The notes beneath the pieces are model-generated. The model saw only the letters and a program-made list of their open reading frames with translations, did no database searches and had not been told where the DNA came from. A DNA stretch of 64,000 nucleotides, from contig DAINQU010000005.1 in assembly GCA_036742455.1 (NCBI GenBank), positions 1 to 64,000 of the forward strand, written 5' to 3'. The DNA is from CAIKZZ01 sp036742455 (GTDB lineage Bacteria > Pseudomonadota > Gammaproteobacteria > Steroidobacterales > Steroidobacteraceae). Position numbers and translations under genes: made by a program. Each line of letters opens with the position of its first letter. Position 1 is the first letter of the stretch. Of the stretch, positions 25,680-35,600 are shown in pieces.

Positions 25680-26821
25680 CGCGGCGCGATTCCTCTGAGA
25701 CGACTGAGCGCGTTTTTAACGATGTTAGCCGCCTGATCAATGTCTTTTTCGGAAGTTATCGACCCGACACTGAACCGAACGGAGGCCTCAGCGCGCGCGT
25801 CGTCGAGCCCCAACGCGCGCAGGACGTAGCTGGGTTCAGCCTTCTCCGCGGCACAAGCCGACCCTCCTGAGACCGCGAGGTCACGCAAACTCGCGTGCAA
25901 AGCCTCACCGTCGACCCCCGAAAAGGCCAGATTGAGGATATGCGGAGCGCGCTGGTCGGCACGCCCGTTGCGCTCTACGCCGGGCAACGCCAACAACTGA
26001 TCCGCCAACCGCTCCGTCAGGGCGCGCAAGCGAGCGGTGTGGTCGGCAAACTCCTCGCGGGCGATGCGACAGGCTTCGCCCCATCCGAGTATCTGGTGGA
26101 CGGGTAAGGTACCGGGACGCAGACCGCGTTCTTGGCCTCCACCGTAGACGATGGGACGGATCCACCGGGCCGCTTGCGCCCCGATCCACAGCGCCCCGAT
26201 ACCCTGGGGGCCGCCCATTTTGTGACCCGACAAACTCGCCAGGTCAACGCCCAACTTACTGATTTCGAATGATATTTTTCCCAAGGCCTGCGCCGCATCG
26301 GTGTGCATCAAAATGCCTCGGGAACGCGCGAGCTCGGCGACCTCCCCCACCGGCTGGATCACGCCCGTTTCGTTATTGACGCTCTGCAGGGAAATCAGCG
26401 TCGTCTCTGGCCGCAGCGACGCAGTCAGCGCCTCGAGCGACACACGACCGTCGATCGCGGAATTCACATACGTAACCGCGCAACCTTCGGCTTCCAATTG
26501 CTTGGCTGCGTCCAAGACGGCGCGGTGCTCGATACGCGAGGTCACCAAATGACGCGCCGGCGCGCGCTGCGCCCGCATCACACCCGCCAACGCCAGGTTA
26601 TCCGCCTCGGTGGCGCCTGACGTAAACACAATTTCCTCCGGGACCGCGCCGATCAGTGCCGCCACTTCGGCGCGCGCGCCTTCGAGGCGCGCGCGTGCCG
26701 CACGTCCGGCCGCATGGGTCGCCGACGGATTGGCGTCGCCCCGCGCTAAGCTTTCAGCCATGACGTGGGCAACCCTCGGATCAACCGGGGTCGTCGCGGC
26801 ATGGTCCAGATAGATCGTCAC
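25676..26821 (-). CDS. Cysteine desulfurase (IscS/NifS family)
   Basis: A 381-residue PLP enzyme releasing sulfur from cysteine for Fe-S clusters. PLP lysine K201 (LSGHKMGGPQG), histidine in SRIEHRAV, and catalytic loop Cys C323 (SGGSACAAEKAEPSYVL). The loop is of the long (group I, IscS-like) type. GTG start overlapping the trmJ stop (GTGA); the stop overlaps the scaffold gene start (ATGA). No iscR, hscBA or fdx is adjacent, unlike the standard isc operon. Confidence 0.95.
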   Translation of the reverse strand: MTIYLDHAATTPVDPRVAHVMAESLARGDANPSATHAAGRAARARLEGARAEVAALIGAVPEEIVFTSGATEADNLALAGVMRAQRAPARHLVTSRIEHRAVLDAAKQLEAEGCAVTYVNSAIDGRVSLEALTASLRPETTLISLQSVNNETGVIQPVGEVAELARSRGILMHTDAAQALGKISFEISKLGVDLASLSGHKMGGPQGIGALWIGAQAARWIRPIVYGGGQERGLRPGTLPVHQILGWGEACRIAREEFADHTARLRALTERLADQLLALPGVERNGRADQRAPHILNLAFSGVDGEALHASLRDLAVSGGSACAAEKAEPSYVLRALGLDDARAEASVRFSVGSITSEKDIDQAANIVKNALSRLRGIAPR

Positions 26822-27546
26822 TCGGCGTCCCCGCGGCGATCCGCCTTGGCAAGCGTGGCGGCGAACAGCCCCCGCAGCATGTTGACCTCATGGCGATCGA
26901 GTTCCGCGCGCCCGAAAATGCGCGCAAAACGTCGCTCCAAGTGCCCTCCACCCGCACGATCGGTGAATTCCACGGCGGCCAACACTTGCGCGAGGTGTGC
27001 GTTTAACCGACTCAGTTCATCGGCCGGCGCCAGCGGAACCACTCGTCGCGCCGTCGGTGCTGGGAGGTCCATCGCGCAACGCAACTCGTAGGCCAGGATC
27101 TGTACCGCCTGCGACAGATTGAGGGACTCGTAAGCCGGGTTCGCCGGTATATGAATCAACGCGTTACAGCGCTCAAACTCCTCGTTGGTCAGCCCCGTTC
27201 GTTCAGTACCGAACACCACGGCCACCGGCGCGTCCTGCGCCGCCGCCAGCAACCGGGGCGCTGCCTCCCGAGGGGTCAATACCGGCCAATACAACGCGGT
27301 GCGTAGCCGCGCGGAGGTGCCTAACACCCAGCCACAATCCGCGACCGCCTCCGCAAGCGTACCGACAACCCGCGCCCGGCCGAGCACATCATCGGCACCG
27401 GAGGCCAACGCCGTGGCCTCCGGGTGGGGGAAATGGGTCGGCGCGACCAACCATAGGTCATCGAGGCCCATCGTTTTCATGGCGCGGGCGGTGGAACCGA
27501 TGTTGCCGGGGTGGCTGGGGGCGACCAAAATAAATCGTATAGGCAC
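26818..27546 (-). CDS. trmJ: tRNA (cytidine/uridine-2'-O)-methyltransferase TrmJ
   Basis: A 242-residue SPOUT methyltransferase acting on tRNA position 32. It begins VPIRFILVAPSHPGNIGSTARAMKTMG, with FGTERTGLTNEEFERC and IPANPAYESLNLSQAVQI, the knotted cofactor site. GTG at 27546 fits the family N-terminus; AAGGAG lies 12 bases upstream, rather far. It is divergent from suhB, as in many gammaproteobacteria, and leads the desulfurase operon. Confidence 0.94.
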   Translation of the reverse strand: MPIRFILVAPSHPGNIGSTARAMKTMGLDDLWLVAPTHFPHPEATALASGADDVLGRARVVGTLAEAVADCGWVLGTSARLRTALYWPVLTPREAAPRLLAAAQDAPVAVVFGTERTGLTNEEFERCNALIHIPANPAYESLNLSQAVQILAYELRCAMDLPAPTARRVVPLAPADELSRLNAHLAQVLAAVEFTDRAGGGHLERRFARIFGRAELDRHEVNMLRGLFAATLAKADRRGDAE

Positions 27547-27630
27547 GGGCGGAAGGTTCTCCTTGGGTCTCTGATATTCTACGCGCCGCTTCGAACCGTG
27601 CACCCTGTACGGCAGCCTGGTGAATTACCC

Positions 27631-28440
27631 GTGTCTACTCATCCTCTCGTCAATATCGGTATTCGGGCCGCCCGCCGGGCCAGCACCGTCATCCTGCGCG
27701 GCATGAATCATCTCGACTCGATCGAGGTGTCCGCCAAGGGCCGCAACGACTTCGTCAGCGACATCGACCGGAATGCCGAAGCGGAGATCATCGAAACGAT
27801 CCGTCGCGCCTATCCGGATCATGGAATTTTGGCCGAAGAAAGCGGACTCAAGGTCGGTCGTGACGAGGTTACCTGGATCATCGACCCGCTCGATGGCACC
27901 ACGAATTATCTGCACGGCTTCCCACAGTTCTGCGTGTCCATCGGCATTCAGGTGCGTGGCCGGGTCGAGCACGCCATCGTCTACGACCCGATGCGCCAAG
28001 AACTGTTCACGGCATCCCGTGGATCGGGCGCAAAGCTCGAAGATCGCCGCATCCGAGTCAGCAAGAGCCGTGGCTTGGAAGGCTCGCTGATTGGCACGGG
28101 CTTGCCGTTTCACTCCAATACCCGTTGGCTCGACGCGTACTTGGCCATGCTCAAAGCGGTCATTCAGCACACCGCCGGCGTCCGTCGGCCGGGCTCTGCG
28201 GCACTCGATCTCGCCTACGTGGCGGCCGGACGCACCGACGCGTTCTGGGAACTCGGCCTGAGCCCTTGGGATACGGCGGCGGGTGCGCTGTTAGTGACGG
28301 AGGCCGGTGGACGCGTGGGCACACTGACCGGTGCGGAGTATCAATTGGGCGGCGAAATTATCGCCGGATCGCCCAAGACTTACGAGGCGCTCATTGAGTT
28401 GTTAGGGCCGCACGTACCCGACGAATTTAAGGACCGTTAA
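27631..28440 (+). CDS. suhB: Inositol-1-monophosphatase family protein SuhB
   Basis: A 269-residue Mg2+-dependent phosphatase, also known in E. coli as an rRNA transcription antitermination factor. Motifs: ILAEESG (metal-binding Glu), WIIDPLDGTTNYLHGFPQF, and C-terminal WELGLSPWDTAAGALLVTEAGG. GTG start with GGTGA upstream gives almost the E. coli length. Followed by a strong terminator. Confidence 0.96.
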   Translation: MSTHPLVNIGIRAARRASTVILRGMNHLDSIEVSAKGRNDFVSDIDRNAEAEIIETIRRAYPDHGILAEESGLKVGRDEVTWIIDPLDGTTNYLHGFPQFCVSIGIQVRGRVEHAIVYDPMRQELFTASRGSGAKLEDRRIRVSKSRGLEGSLIGTGLPFHSNTRWLDAYLAMLKAVIQHTAGVRRPGSAALDLAYVAAGRTDAFWELGLSPWDTAAGALLVTEAGGRVGTLTGAEYQLGGEIIAGSPKTYEALIELLGPHVPDEFKDR

Positions 28441-28458
28441 CCTCAATCGTCTGATCGC

Positions 28459-28499
28459 AAAAGCGGTCGCCGTCGTCTCGACGGCGACCGCTTTTTTTT
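28459..28499. terminator. Bidirectional intrinsic terminator
   Basis: AAAAGCGGTCGCCGTC, 5-base loop, GACGGCGACCGC and a run of eight T. It sits between convergent suhB and the amino-acid permease, and the A run on the other arm lets it serve both strands. Confidence 0.92.
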
Positions 28500-29997
28500 A
28501 CTGCGCTGCTCGACGCGAGGCCGCCAAATGGCTGTGGCGATACCCGTACGAGAAATAAACAATCAAGCCGATCGCCGTCCAGCCGAAGAACAGCGCCTTG
28601 GTATAGCCGGACAACTGCGTAAAGAGGAAGGCGCAGCCGATGATCGCTAACGGCGCCATCACCCACACCGCCGGCGCCCGGAAATGCCGTTCACGCTCAG
28701 GCTCAGAGACGCGCAGGATCAGAACGCCCGCAGAGACGACGAGAAAGGCAAACAAGGTGCCGGAATTCGAGATGTCCGCGAGCTTGCCGACCGGGAAAAG
28801 CGCGGCAAAGAACGACGCGAACAAACCCGTCGCGATGGTTACGACGTGGGGCGTCTTGTACTTCGGATGAATGCGAGTAAAGACCTGCGGCAGCAGGCCA
28901 TCGCGCGCCATCGAGAAGAAAATACGGGTCTGGCCGAAGATCATCATCAAGATGACCGACGGCAACGCCAAACCGGCCGCCAAGCCAATCAGGTTGCCGA
29001 TGTGAGCGTGCCCCATCGTCCGCAGCACGAACGCGAGCGGCTCTTTGCTGCAAACCAATAAGGAAGCATCGCGACACGCAGCCGCCAGCGCCGGGCTGCC
29101 CGGCTCGAGACCCACACCGTCCGGACCCATCAGCGGTTGGGCGCCCACCGACCCAATGGCGCCGGCAGCGACCAAAATGTAGAACACGGTGCAGATCGCG
29201 AGCGACCCAATCAAGCCAATCGGGATATTGCGGTTCGGATTCTTGGTCTCCTCGGCCGCCGTGGAGACCGCGTCAAAGCCGACATAGGCAAAGAAAATAG
29301 AGGCCGCTGCCGGCGCGACACCCGACCCCACCCAGCCGTTCGGCGCAAACGGGTGGAAGTTCTCTGCATTCATGACCGGCAGGGCCAAGGCGATGAACAC
29401 GATCAGCGCGGTGATCTTGATTGCGACGAGCACGGCGTTCACCGAAGCGCTCTCGCGAGTGCCGATGACGAGCAGGCCCGTCACGACGAGGGAAATCAGC
29501 AGTGCCGGAATATTGATGATGCCGCCATCAAATGGCCCCGCGGACCACGCGGCCGGGATGTCGATATTGGGTAGGAACGGTAAAAGGGAATGGAGATTAT
29601 GAAGAATACCGGCCATATAGCCGGACCACCCCACCGACACTGTACTCGCGGCAATCGCGTATTCCAGAATGAGTGCCCAACCGACCACCCACGCGACGTG
29701 CTCACCCAACACACCGTACGAGTAGGTGTAGGCGGAGCCCGATACCGGGATCATGGAGGCCATTTCGGCGTAGCAGAGGGCCGTCACCGCGCAGACAAAA
29801 CCTGCGATCAGGAAGGACACCATCATGCCCGGGCCGGCCTTCTGGGCCGCCTCGGCTGTCAAAACGAAAATACCGGTGCCGATGATCGCGCCGATACCCA
29901 GCATGGTGAGCTGGAATGCGCCAAGCGATCGATGCAGTGCTTTTTTCTCAGCCGTCGCGAGAATCTCGTCGAGCGGCTTAATCCGAAAATGCTTCAT
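28498..29997 (-). CDS. APC-family cationic amino acid permease
   Basis: A 499-residue transporter with about 12 membrane helices. The first helix has the APC signature IGAIIGTGIFVLTA; later AYVGFDAVSTAAEETKNPNRNIP is typical of the CAT/YfnA-like branch that moves amino acids. The N-terminal cytoplasmic segment (MKHFRIKPLDEILATAEKKALHRSLGAFQL) also matches that branch. Substrate not determined. Single gene, ending in the shared terminator. Confidence 0.92.
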   Translation of the reverse strand: MKHFRIKPLDEILATAEKKALHRSLGAFQLTMLGIGAIIGTGIFVLTAEAAQKAGPGMMVSFLIAGFVCAVTALCYAEMASMIPVSGSAYTYSYGVLGEHVAWVVGWALILEYAIAASTVSVGWSGYMAGILHNLHSLLPFLPNIDIPAAWSAGPFDGGIINIPALLISLVVTGLLVIGTRESASVNAVLVAIKITALIVFIALALPVMNAENFHPFAPNGWVGSGVAPAAASIFFAYVGFDAVSTAAEETKNPNRNIPIGLIGSLAICTVFYILVAAGAIGSVGAQPLMGPDGVGLEPGSPALAAACRDASLLVCSKEPLAFVLRTMGHAHIGNLIGLAAGLALPSVILMMIFGQTRIFFSMARDGLLPQVFTRIHPKYKTPHVVTIATGLFASFFAALFPVGKLADISNSGTLFAFLVVSAGVLILRVSEPERERHFRAPAVWVMAPLAIIGCAFLFTQLSGYTKALFFGWTAIGLIVYFSYGYRHSHLAASRRAAQ

Positions 29998-30067
29998 GTA
30001 ACCCCCGGGTGGACCGTTCGATTGTACTCACGAACGGCCCACTCGGGGCAACTGACGCAGATGCCTC

Positions 30068-32002
30068 TTAAATCTCGACCTGGCCGCCGAGCTCGATGAT
30101 CCGTTCGGGCGGTAACGAGTAGTGCGTACCGGCAAATTCCGCATTGCGCGCCATAAAGGCGAACAGGCGTTTGCGCCAGCGGGCCATCCCGCGCGGGCTC
30201 GACAACACAATATCGTCGCGCCCAAGGAAATAGGTCGCGTCGTCCGTACGGAAACCGAGGCCTAGGCGTTCCGCCTCACGCAGCAATCGCGGCACGTCGG
30301 GGCGGTCCACAAAGCCGATGTGAATTTCCACGCTCCAGAGCTGCCGGGCCAAGCGGGTGACCTTGAGGCGACCGCCGCGGGCTACGCGTGGAATGCGCTC
30401 GGTCACGATCGACAGCAATACCGTGTGTTCGTGCAAAACGCCGTTCGAGCGCACGTTACGCGTCAACGTGGACGGCACAGCGCCGGCGCGACTGGTCATA
30501 AAGACTGCGGTCCCGGGGACGACCGTGACCGGAACGCGCTCCAGATCATCCAGGAACGCTTTGACCGAACGCTCATGACGACTGGTCTGCTCGGCCACCG
30601 CTTTGCGGCCGCGCATCCAACTGCGCATCGTCATAAAGACGATCAGGCCGCAGAGCAACGGAAACCAGCCGCCCTGAGGGATCTTCTCCACGTTGGTCAT
30701 CATGAACGCAAGATCCAGCAACCCCAGTGGCAGCGCGAACGCGAGAACGATCCCCGCCTTTCGATCCTTATGGCGACGATGAGCGAGCAGTACGTCGATC
30801 AAAATGGAGGTGATCAACATCGTGCAAACCACCGCGATCCCGTAGGCACCGGCGAGGGCGTCCGAGGAGCGGAACGCCAGCACCAACCCGATCGTCGCGA
30901 TACCCAACAAGGTGTTCACCGCGGGCACGTAAATTTGCCCAATGGCCTCATCCGAGGTCTGCATCACCTTCATGCGTGGCAGGAACCCCAATTGCAGCGC
31001 CTGCTGCGTCATCGAAAAGACGCCCGAAATCACCGCCTGCGAGGCGATGATCGTCGCGGCCGTCGCCAGGACCACCAACGGGATCAATAACGCGTGCGGC
31101 GCGAGGTAATAAAACGGATCGGTGGCCGCTTTCGGATCAGCCAATATTAAGGCCCCCTGACCGAAGTAGTTCAGCACGAGAGCCGGCCAGACAAGGACAA
31201 ACCACGCCAATCGGATGGGCTGTTTCCCGAAGTGCCCCAGATCCGCGTACAGCGCTTCACCACCCGTGACGGCCAAGAAGACCGCGGAAGCCACGGCACC
31301 GCCGACGGCCGGATGGCTGACCAGGAACGCTACGGCGTAATACGGATTAATGGCCATCAACACGTGTGGGTTACGCACGATCTGCACCGCGCCGAGGTAA
31401 CCGATCACCCCGAACCAGACCAGCATCACCGGACCGAAAAGGCGCCCGATACTGCCGGTGCCGTGGCGCTGGCCAGCGAACAGCACGATCAATACGATCA
31501 CCGACAGATAGATGACCCAGTTGCCGAAATCCGGGTAAACGAGCTCAAGTCCCTCCACTGCGGAGAGCACCGACACGGCCGGAGTAATCGTCCCGTCACC
31601 GTAGAAAAATGCGCAGCCGGCGAGCCCAAGCGCGGCGAGGAGCCACGGTCGTTTCGGTCGACCCTCGTACACCACCAAGGCGGTTAAGGCGAGTACACCG
31701 CCTTCGCCGCGGTTGTCCGCGTTCATCACAATGCCGACGTATTTGACCGTCACGATCAACGTGATAGCCCAAAAGACCAGCGATAGAAGCCCCAGCACGA
31801 CGGCCACGGGGATACCCGCGCTCACGTTGCCACCCAACGCCTGCACACAGGTCTTAAACGCGTACAGCGGGCTGGTGCCAATGTCCCCGTAGACAATCCC
31901 GAGCGCACCGAGCGCTAAGAGATGCAACGGCCCCGAATGTTGCGCCTGGGCGGCATACCGCTCTAGCGAGGCCTCATTCGAGCCAAAATCGGAGATTTCC
32001 AT
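30068..32002 (-). CDS. kup: Low-affinity potassium transporter Kup
   Basis: A 644-residue K+/H+ symporter. Starts with the diagnostic LALGALGIVYGDIGTSPLYAFK, about 12 membrane helices follow (GYGTITPAVSVLSAVEG-like, VFLAVTGGEALYADLGHFG), then a cytoplasmic tail ending RIIELGGQVEI. It begins three bases after the TerC-family gene, so the two are probably one operon. Confidence 0.97.
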   Translation of the reverse strand: MEISDFGSNEASLERYAAQAQHSGPLHLLALGALGIVYGDIGTSPLYAFKTCVQALGGNVSAGIPVAVVLGLLSLVFWAITLIVTVKYVGIVMNADNRGEGGVLALTALVVYEGRPKRPWLLAALGLAGCAFFYGDGTITPAVSVLSAVEGLELVYPDFGNWVIYLSVIVLIVLFAGQRHGTGSIGRLFGPVMLVWFGVIGYLGAVQIVRNPHVLMAINPYYAVAFLVSHPAVGGAVASAVFLAVTGGEALYADLGHFGKQPIRLAWFVLVWPALVLNYFGQGALILADPKAATDPFYYLAPHALLIPLVVLATAATIIASQAVISGVFSMTQQALQLGFLPRMKVMQTSDEAIGQIYVPAVNTLLGIATIGLVLAFRSSDALAGAYGIAVVCTMLITSILIDVLLAHRRHKDRKAGIVLAFALPLGLLDLAFMMTNVEKIPQGGWFPLLCGLIVFMTMRSWMRGRKAVAEQTSRHERSVKAFLDDLERVPVTVVPGTAVFMTSRAGAVPSTLTRNVRSNGVLHEHTVLLSIVTERIPRVARGGRLKVTRLARQLWSVEIHIGFVDRPDVPRLLREAERLGLGFRTDDATYFLGRDDIVLSSPRGMARWRKRLFAFMARNAEFAGTHYSLPPERIIELGGQVEI

Positions 32003-32005
32003 GAT

Positions 32006-32743
32006 CTAAACCTTCGGTGGAACCAAGCGCCTGCGCGCTCGCAGATTGATGGCTTCGACAACGACCGCAAAGGCCATGGCGAAATACAGGTAACCCTTCG
32101 GAATGTGGTGATCAAACGCATCCGCGATCAATGCCACGCCGATCAAAATCAAGAACGCGAGCGCCAATACCTTTATCGTTGGGTGGCGCTCAATGAGCCG
32201 ACCGATTTGCGCGGCCACGAGCATCATAAACACCATCGCGACGACAATAGCTGCCACCATGACCTCGAGTCGTTGGGCAAATCCGACGGCGGTGAACACC
32301 GAATCCAATGAGAAGACGATATCCACCAAGGCGATTTGCACCATAACGCCCAGGATTCCGAAGGAAGGCCGGCCCGACGCGGGTCCTTCGCGATCCGAAC
32401 GCACATCTCCTTCGACCGCGGCGTGGATCTCCAATACGCTCTTGACGAGCAGGAACAATCCGCCGCCAATCAACGCGACATCACGACCCGTAATGGCTCG
32501 ACCAGCGACGTCAAACCAAGGTGACGTCAGACTCGCAAGCCAGGTGATCGAAAAGAGCAAGCCGATTCGCGTCCCCATCGCCAATGTCAGCCCACCGATG
32601 CGCGCGACGCGTTGCTGAGCACCCGGCAAGCGGGACACCAAAAGGGTCAGGACAACGAGATTATCCACCCCGAGGACGATTTCGAGCACCGCCAACGTGA
32701 CAAAGGCAAGCCACGTTGACGGGTCTGTAAGGAGGCCGACCAT
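32006..32743 (-). CDS. TerC-family membrane protein
   Basis: A 245-residue integral membrane protein with about seven helices. The TerC motif EIVLGVDNLVVL (21-32) and the second acidic motif DIVFSLDSVFTAVG (about 138-151) are present. Relatives handle manganese export or tellurium resistance. The upstream partner of kup, with only three bases between. Confidence 0.93.
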   Translation of the reverse strand: MVGLLTDPSTWLAFVTLAVLEIVLGVDNLVVLTLLVSRLPGAQQRVARIGGLTLAMGTRIGLLFSITWLASLTSPWFDVAGRAITGRDVALIGGGLFLLVKSVLEIHAAVEGDVRSDREGPASGRPSFGILGVMVQIALVDIVFSLDSVFTAVGFAQRLEVMVAAIVVAMVFMMLVAAQIGRLIERHPTIKVLALAFLILIGVALIADAFDHHIPKGYLYFAMAFAVVVEAINLRARRRLVPPKV

Positions 32744-32766
32744 GGTGTCGAGCCGCTTGGGTTACC

Positions 32767-33702
32767 TTACGGCAGATCGTCGATCGGAGCCTTACGCTCC
32801 GATGGCATCAGGTCACGGTGTGACGATCCAAGATCCAATGCCACGCCACTGGCGACGAACATCGACGAATAGGTCACCGCGATGATGCCCACGATCAATG
32901 CTAAGCCGAAGCCGCGTAACGACTCTCCGCCGAACAGATACAAAGCCACCACCACGATCAGTGTTGCAACCTTGGTAATGACGGTACGCGACAGCGTTTC
33001 ATTGATGGCTCGATCGAACACCTGCTCCGGCGTTTCTTGACGCATCACGGGGAACAATTCACGGACGCGGTCAAAAACAACGACGGTCTCGTTGATCGAA
33101 TAACCGATCACGGCGAGCACTGCCGCCAGCACGGTCAGATCGAAGGTCATACCGGTGAGCGCGAAGACGCCGACGACGACGAAGGGGTCGTGCAGGGTGG
33201 CGAGCACCGCCCCGACACCAAACTTCCAACGAAAGCGCATGGCGATGTAGAGCAGGATCAGCAAGACCGTGATGGCCATGGCCTGCATACCCTTGACCAC
33301 GAGTTCGCGGCCTACCTGCGGACCGACGACTTCGGTGCGACGAATTTGGACACCCGGGTCCACGGTCTGCAGCGCGGTCTCGACCTTCGCCGTGACGGCA
33401 TTGGGCGACTCGCGCTCACCCAGTGGGGGTAATCGCACGAGCACGTCTTTCGACGAACCGAAGTTTTGAACCGTGACTTCCGAGTAGCCCGCCGACTTGA
33501 GCGCCGACCGGGTACCGTCCAGATCGGCCGTGCCGGTGTAGGCTGCCTCAATGACGACACCGCCCGTGAAATCAACGGCGAGGTTCAAGCCGTGGATGGC
33601 TTCTGCCGCGATTGAACCCACGATGATGAGTGCGGAGAGCACGTAGCAGATCTTGCGCACCGCCATGAAGCGGTAACGCGGAACCGAGTGGAAAAATTCC
33701 AT
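32767..33702 (-). CDS. secF: Protein translocase subunit SecF
   Basis: A 311-residue membrane protein assisting Sec export with proton motive force. It begins MEFFHSVPRYRFMAVRK, helix 1, then LNLAVDFTGGVVIEAAY (the D1 SecF motif), the periplasmic P1-like domain, and five helices with GYSINETVVVFDRVRE. Twenty bases downstream of secD. Confidence 0.98.
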   Translation of the reverse strand: MEFFHSVPRYRFMAVRKICYVLSALIIVGSIAAEAIHGLNLAVDFTGGVVIEAAYTGTADLDGTRSALKSAGYSEVTVQNFGSSKDVLVRLPPLGERESPNAVTAKVETALQTVDPGVQIRRTEVVGPQVGRELVVKGMQAMAITVLLILLYIAMRFRWKFGVGAVLATLHDPFVVVGVFALTGMTFDLTVLAAVLAVIGYSINETVVVFDRVRELFPVMRQETPEQVFDRAINETLSRTVITKVATLIVVVALYLFGGESLRGFGLALIVGIIAVTYSSMFVASGVALDLGSSHRDLMPSERKAPIDDLP

Positions 33703-33722
33703 TGTCTATCGACTCCCCGAAA

Positions 33723-35570
33723 TCAGACCGGCAACCGTTTAATGGTCGTCTTGTCGCCCCAGAAGAGGCCAATCACGGTCCGGCTACCCATCAACGCCGT
33801 AAACAGCGTCGTCAGGATGCCAACCGACAGTACGACAGCGAACCCCTTGATGGGACCGGTACCAAAGGACCAGAGCACGACACCCGCGATGAGGGTCGTG
33901 ACGTTGGCGTCACCGATCGCTGAGAACGCTTTCTCGAAGCCTGCCTTGATGGCCGCATGCGGCGTCACGCCGAGGCGGAGTTCTTCCCGGATACGCTCAT
34001 AGATCAGGATGTTGGCGTCGACCGCCATACCGACCGTCAGCATGATACCGGCAATGCCCGGCAGCGTGAGGGCTGCGCCAACCAGCGACAAGAACGCGGC
34101 CAGCAACACCACGTTGCACAACAGCACGAAGTTCGCCACGAAGCCGAACAAGCTGTAGTACACCGCCATAAAAATGAACAAGGCAATCGAGCCAATCTCG
34201 AGCGCGCGGATACCCTTATCGATGTTGTCTTGACCCAAGCTCGGACCGATCAACCGCTGCTCGACGATGTAGACGGGAGCCGCCAAAGCACCCGCACGCA
34301 GCAGCTTCGCCAGTTCCTGTCCCTCTCGCGCCGTGAGGCCGGTGATCTGGAATTGGGACGAAAATACGCCGTGAATGGTGGCGACCGAAATCACTTGTTC
34401 TTTGGTCACGTCTACGGCCACTTTCTGGCCGTCCTGGTCGCGGAGCTGACGCTCCTTCTCGATAAAGACAATGCCCATCGGCTTACCCAGATTTTCCTGG
34501 GTCGTGCGCAGCATTTCATCGCCGCCGCGCGCATCCAAACGGACACTGACGGCCGGTTCGCCGTTCTGGTACGACGATGTGGCATCGGTCAATTGCTCGC
34601 CGGTCACCACGACATCCCGCTTCAACAGGACGGGGCGACCGTTGCGGTCTTTGTAGAGCTTCGTGCCGAGCGGCGCATGGCCAGTCGCCTGAGCTTCCAT
34701 CGCGTTGCCCGCATCGCTGACGAGGCGGACTTCTAACGTAGCGGTCTTGCCCAGCAGGCGAATGACCTCGCTGGCGTCCTGAACACCCGGCAACTGCACA
34801 GCGATACGGTTTGCACCTTGACGCTGGACGCTGGCTTCGGACACGCCGAGTGCATTCACCCGGTTGCCCAACGCGGTGATGTTCTGCTGGATCGCAAAGT
34901 CTTGCCGTTGCTTGACTTGCGCCGGCGACAGAGTCGCATGGATCGTCAGGCCGTCCGGCGAGCCGATCAACGTGACATTGGAATCGACCGCTTCGAGCAC
35001 CTTTTGCGCAGCCGCCGCTGTCGCACCGTCCTTAAAGGTCACGTCGACGCCGCCCGCACCGCCATCGATCGATTCGTAGGCGAGTTTCTTCTCGCGCAGC
35101 GCAAGGCGGTAGTCACGGTCCAATCGCTGCAGCGTCTGCTTGACTGCGCCTTCGACATCCACCTCGTACACAAGGTAAATACCGCCACGCAAGTCGAGAC
35201 CGAGGCTCATCGGCTTCAGTCCCAACGTGCGCGTCCATTGCGGAGCACGCGACGTCAATGTGGTTGCAATCGCGTACGAATCCGGCGCCGCGGCGTCGAT
35301 CGCGTCACGCGCCCGAAGCTGCGTCGGTACGTCCTTGAATCGCAAAATGATGCGGCCCGCTTGCACGAATGCAACGTCCGGATCGAGATGTTCGCGAGCC
35401 AGTGTCGCCGTCACCTGATTGAGTGCCGTCGTGCCAGTGAACAGTTCGCCGTCCTTACGAGACAACTGTAATGCAGGCGCTTGGCCAAACAGGTTCGGGA
35501 GCGCCACGAGCAGCGCGAGTACCATCACGCCTGCGAAAAGCAGGCTCTTCCAAAGCGGATACCGGTTCAT
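33723..35570 (-). CDS. secD: Protein translocase subunit SecD
   Basis: A 615-residue partner of SecF. MNRYPLWKSLLF and helix 1, the LGLDLRGGIYLVYEVD motif, a large periplasmic P1 domain, then helices with PGIAGIMLTVGMAVDANILIYERIREE and FGTGPIKGFAVVLSVGI. Complete and of normal length. Third gene of tgt-yajC-secD-secF order. Confidence 0.98.
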   Translation of the reverse strand: MNRYPLWKSLLFAGVMVLALLVALPNLFGQAPALQLSRKDGELFTGTTALNQVTATLAREHLDPDVAFVQAGRIILRFKDVPTQLRARDAIDAAAPDSYAIATTLTSRAPQWTRTLGLKPMSLGLDLRGGIYLVYEVDVEGAVKQTLQRLDRDYRLALREKKLAYESIDGGAGGVDVTFKDGATAAAAQKVLEAVDSNVTLIGSPDGLTIHATLSPAQVKQRQDFAIQQNITALGNRVNALGVSEASVQRQGANRIAVQLPGVQDASEVIRLLGKTATLEVRLVSDAGNAMEAQATGHAPLGTKLYKDRNGRPVLLKRDVVVTGEQLTDATSSYQNGEPAVSVRLDARGGDEMLRTTQENLGKPMGIVFIEKERQLRDQDGQKVAVDVTKEQVISVATIHGVFSSQFQITGLTAREGQELAKLLRAGALAAPVYIVEQRLIGPSLGQDNIDKGIRALEIGSIALFIFMAVYYSLFGFVANFVLLCNVVLLAAFLSLVGAALTLPGIAGIMLTVGMAVDANILIYERIREELRLGVTPHAAIKAGFEKAFSAIGDANVTTLIAGVVLWSFGTGPIKGFAVVLSVGILTTLFTALMGSRTVIGLFWGDKTTIKRLPV

Positions 35571-35600
35571 TCGGGAACGTAGCTCCGAGTCACGCGCCTT

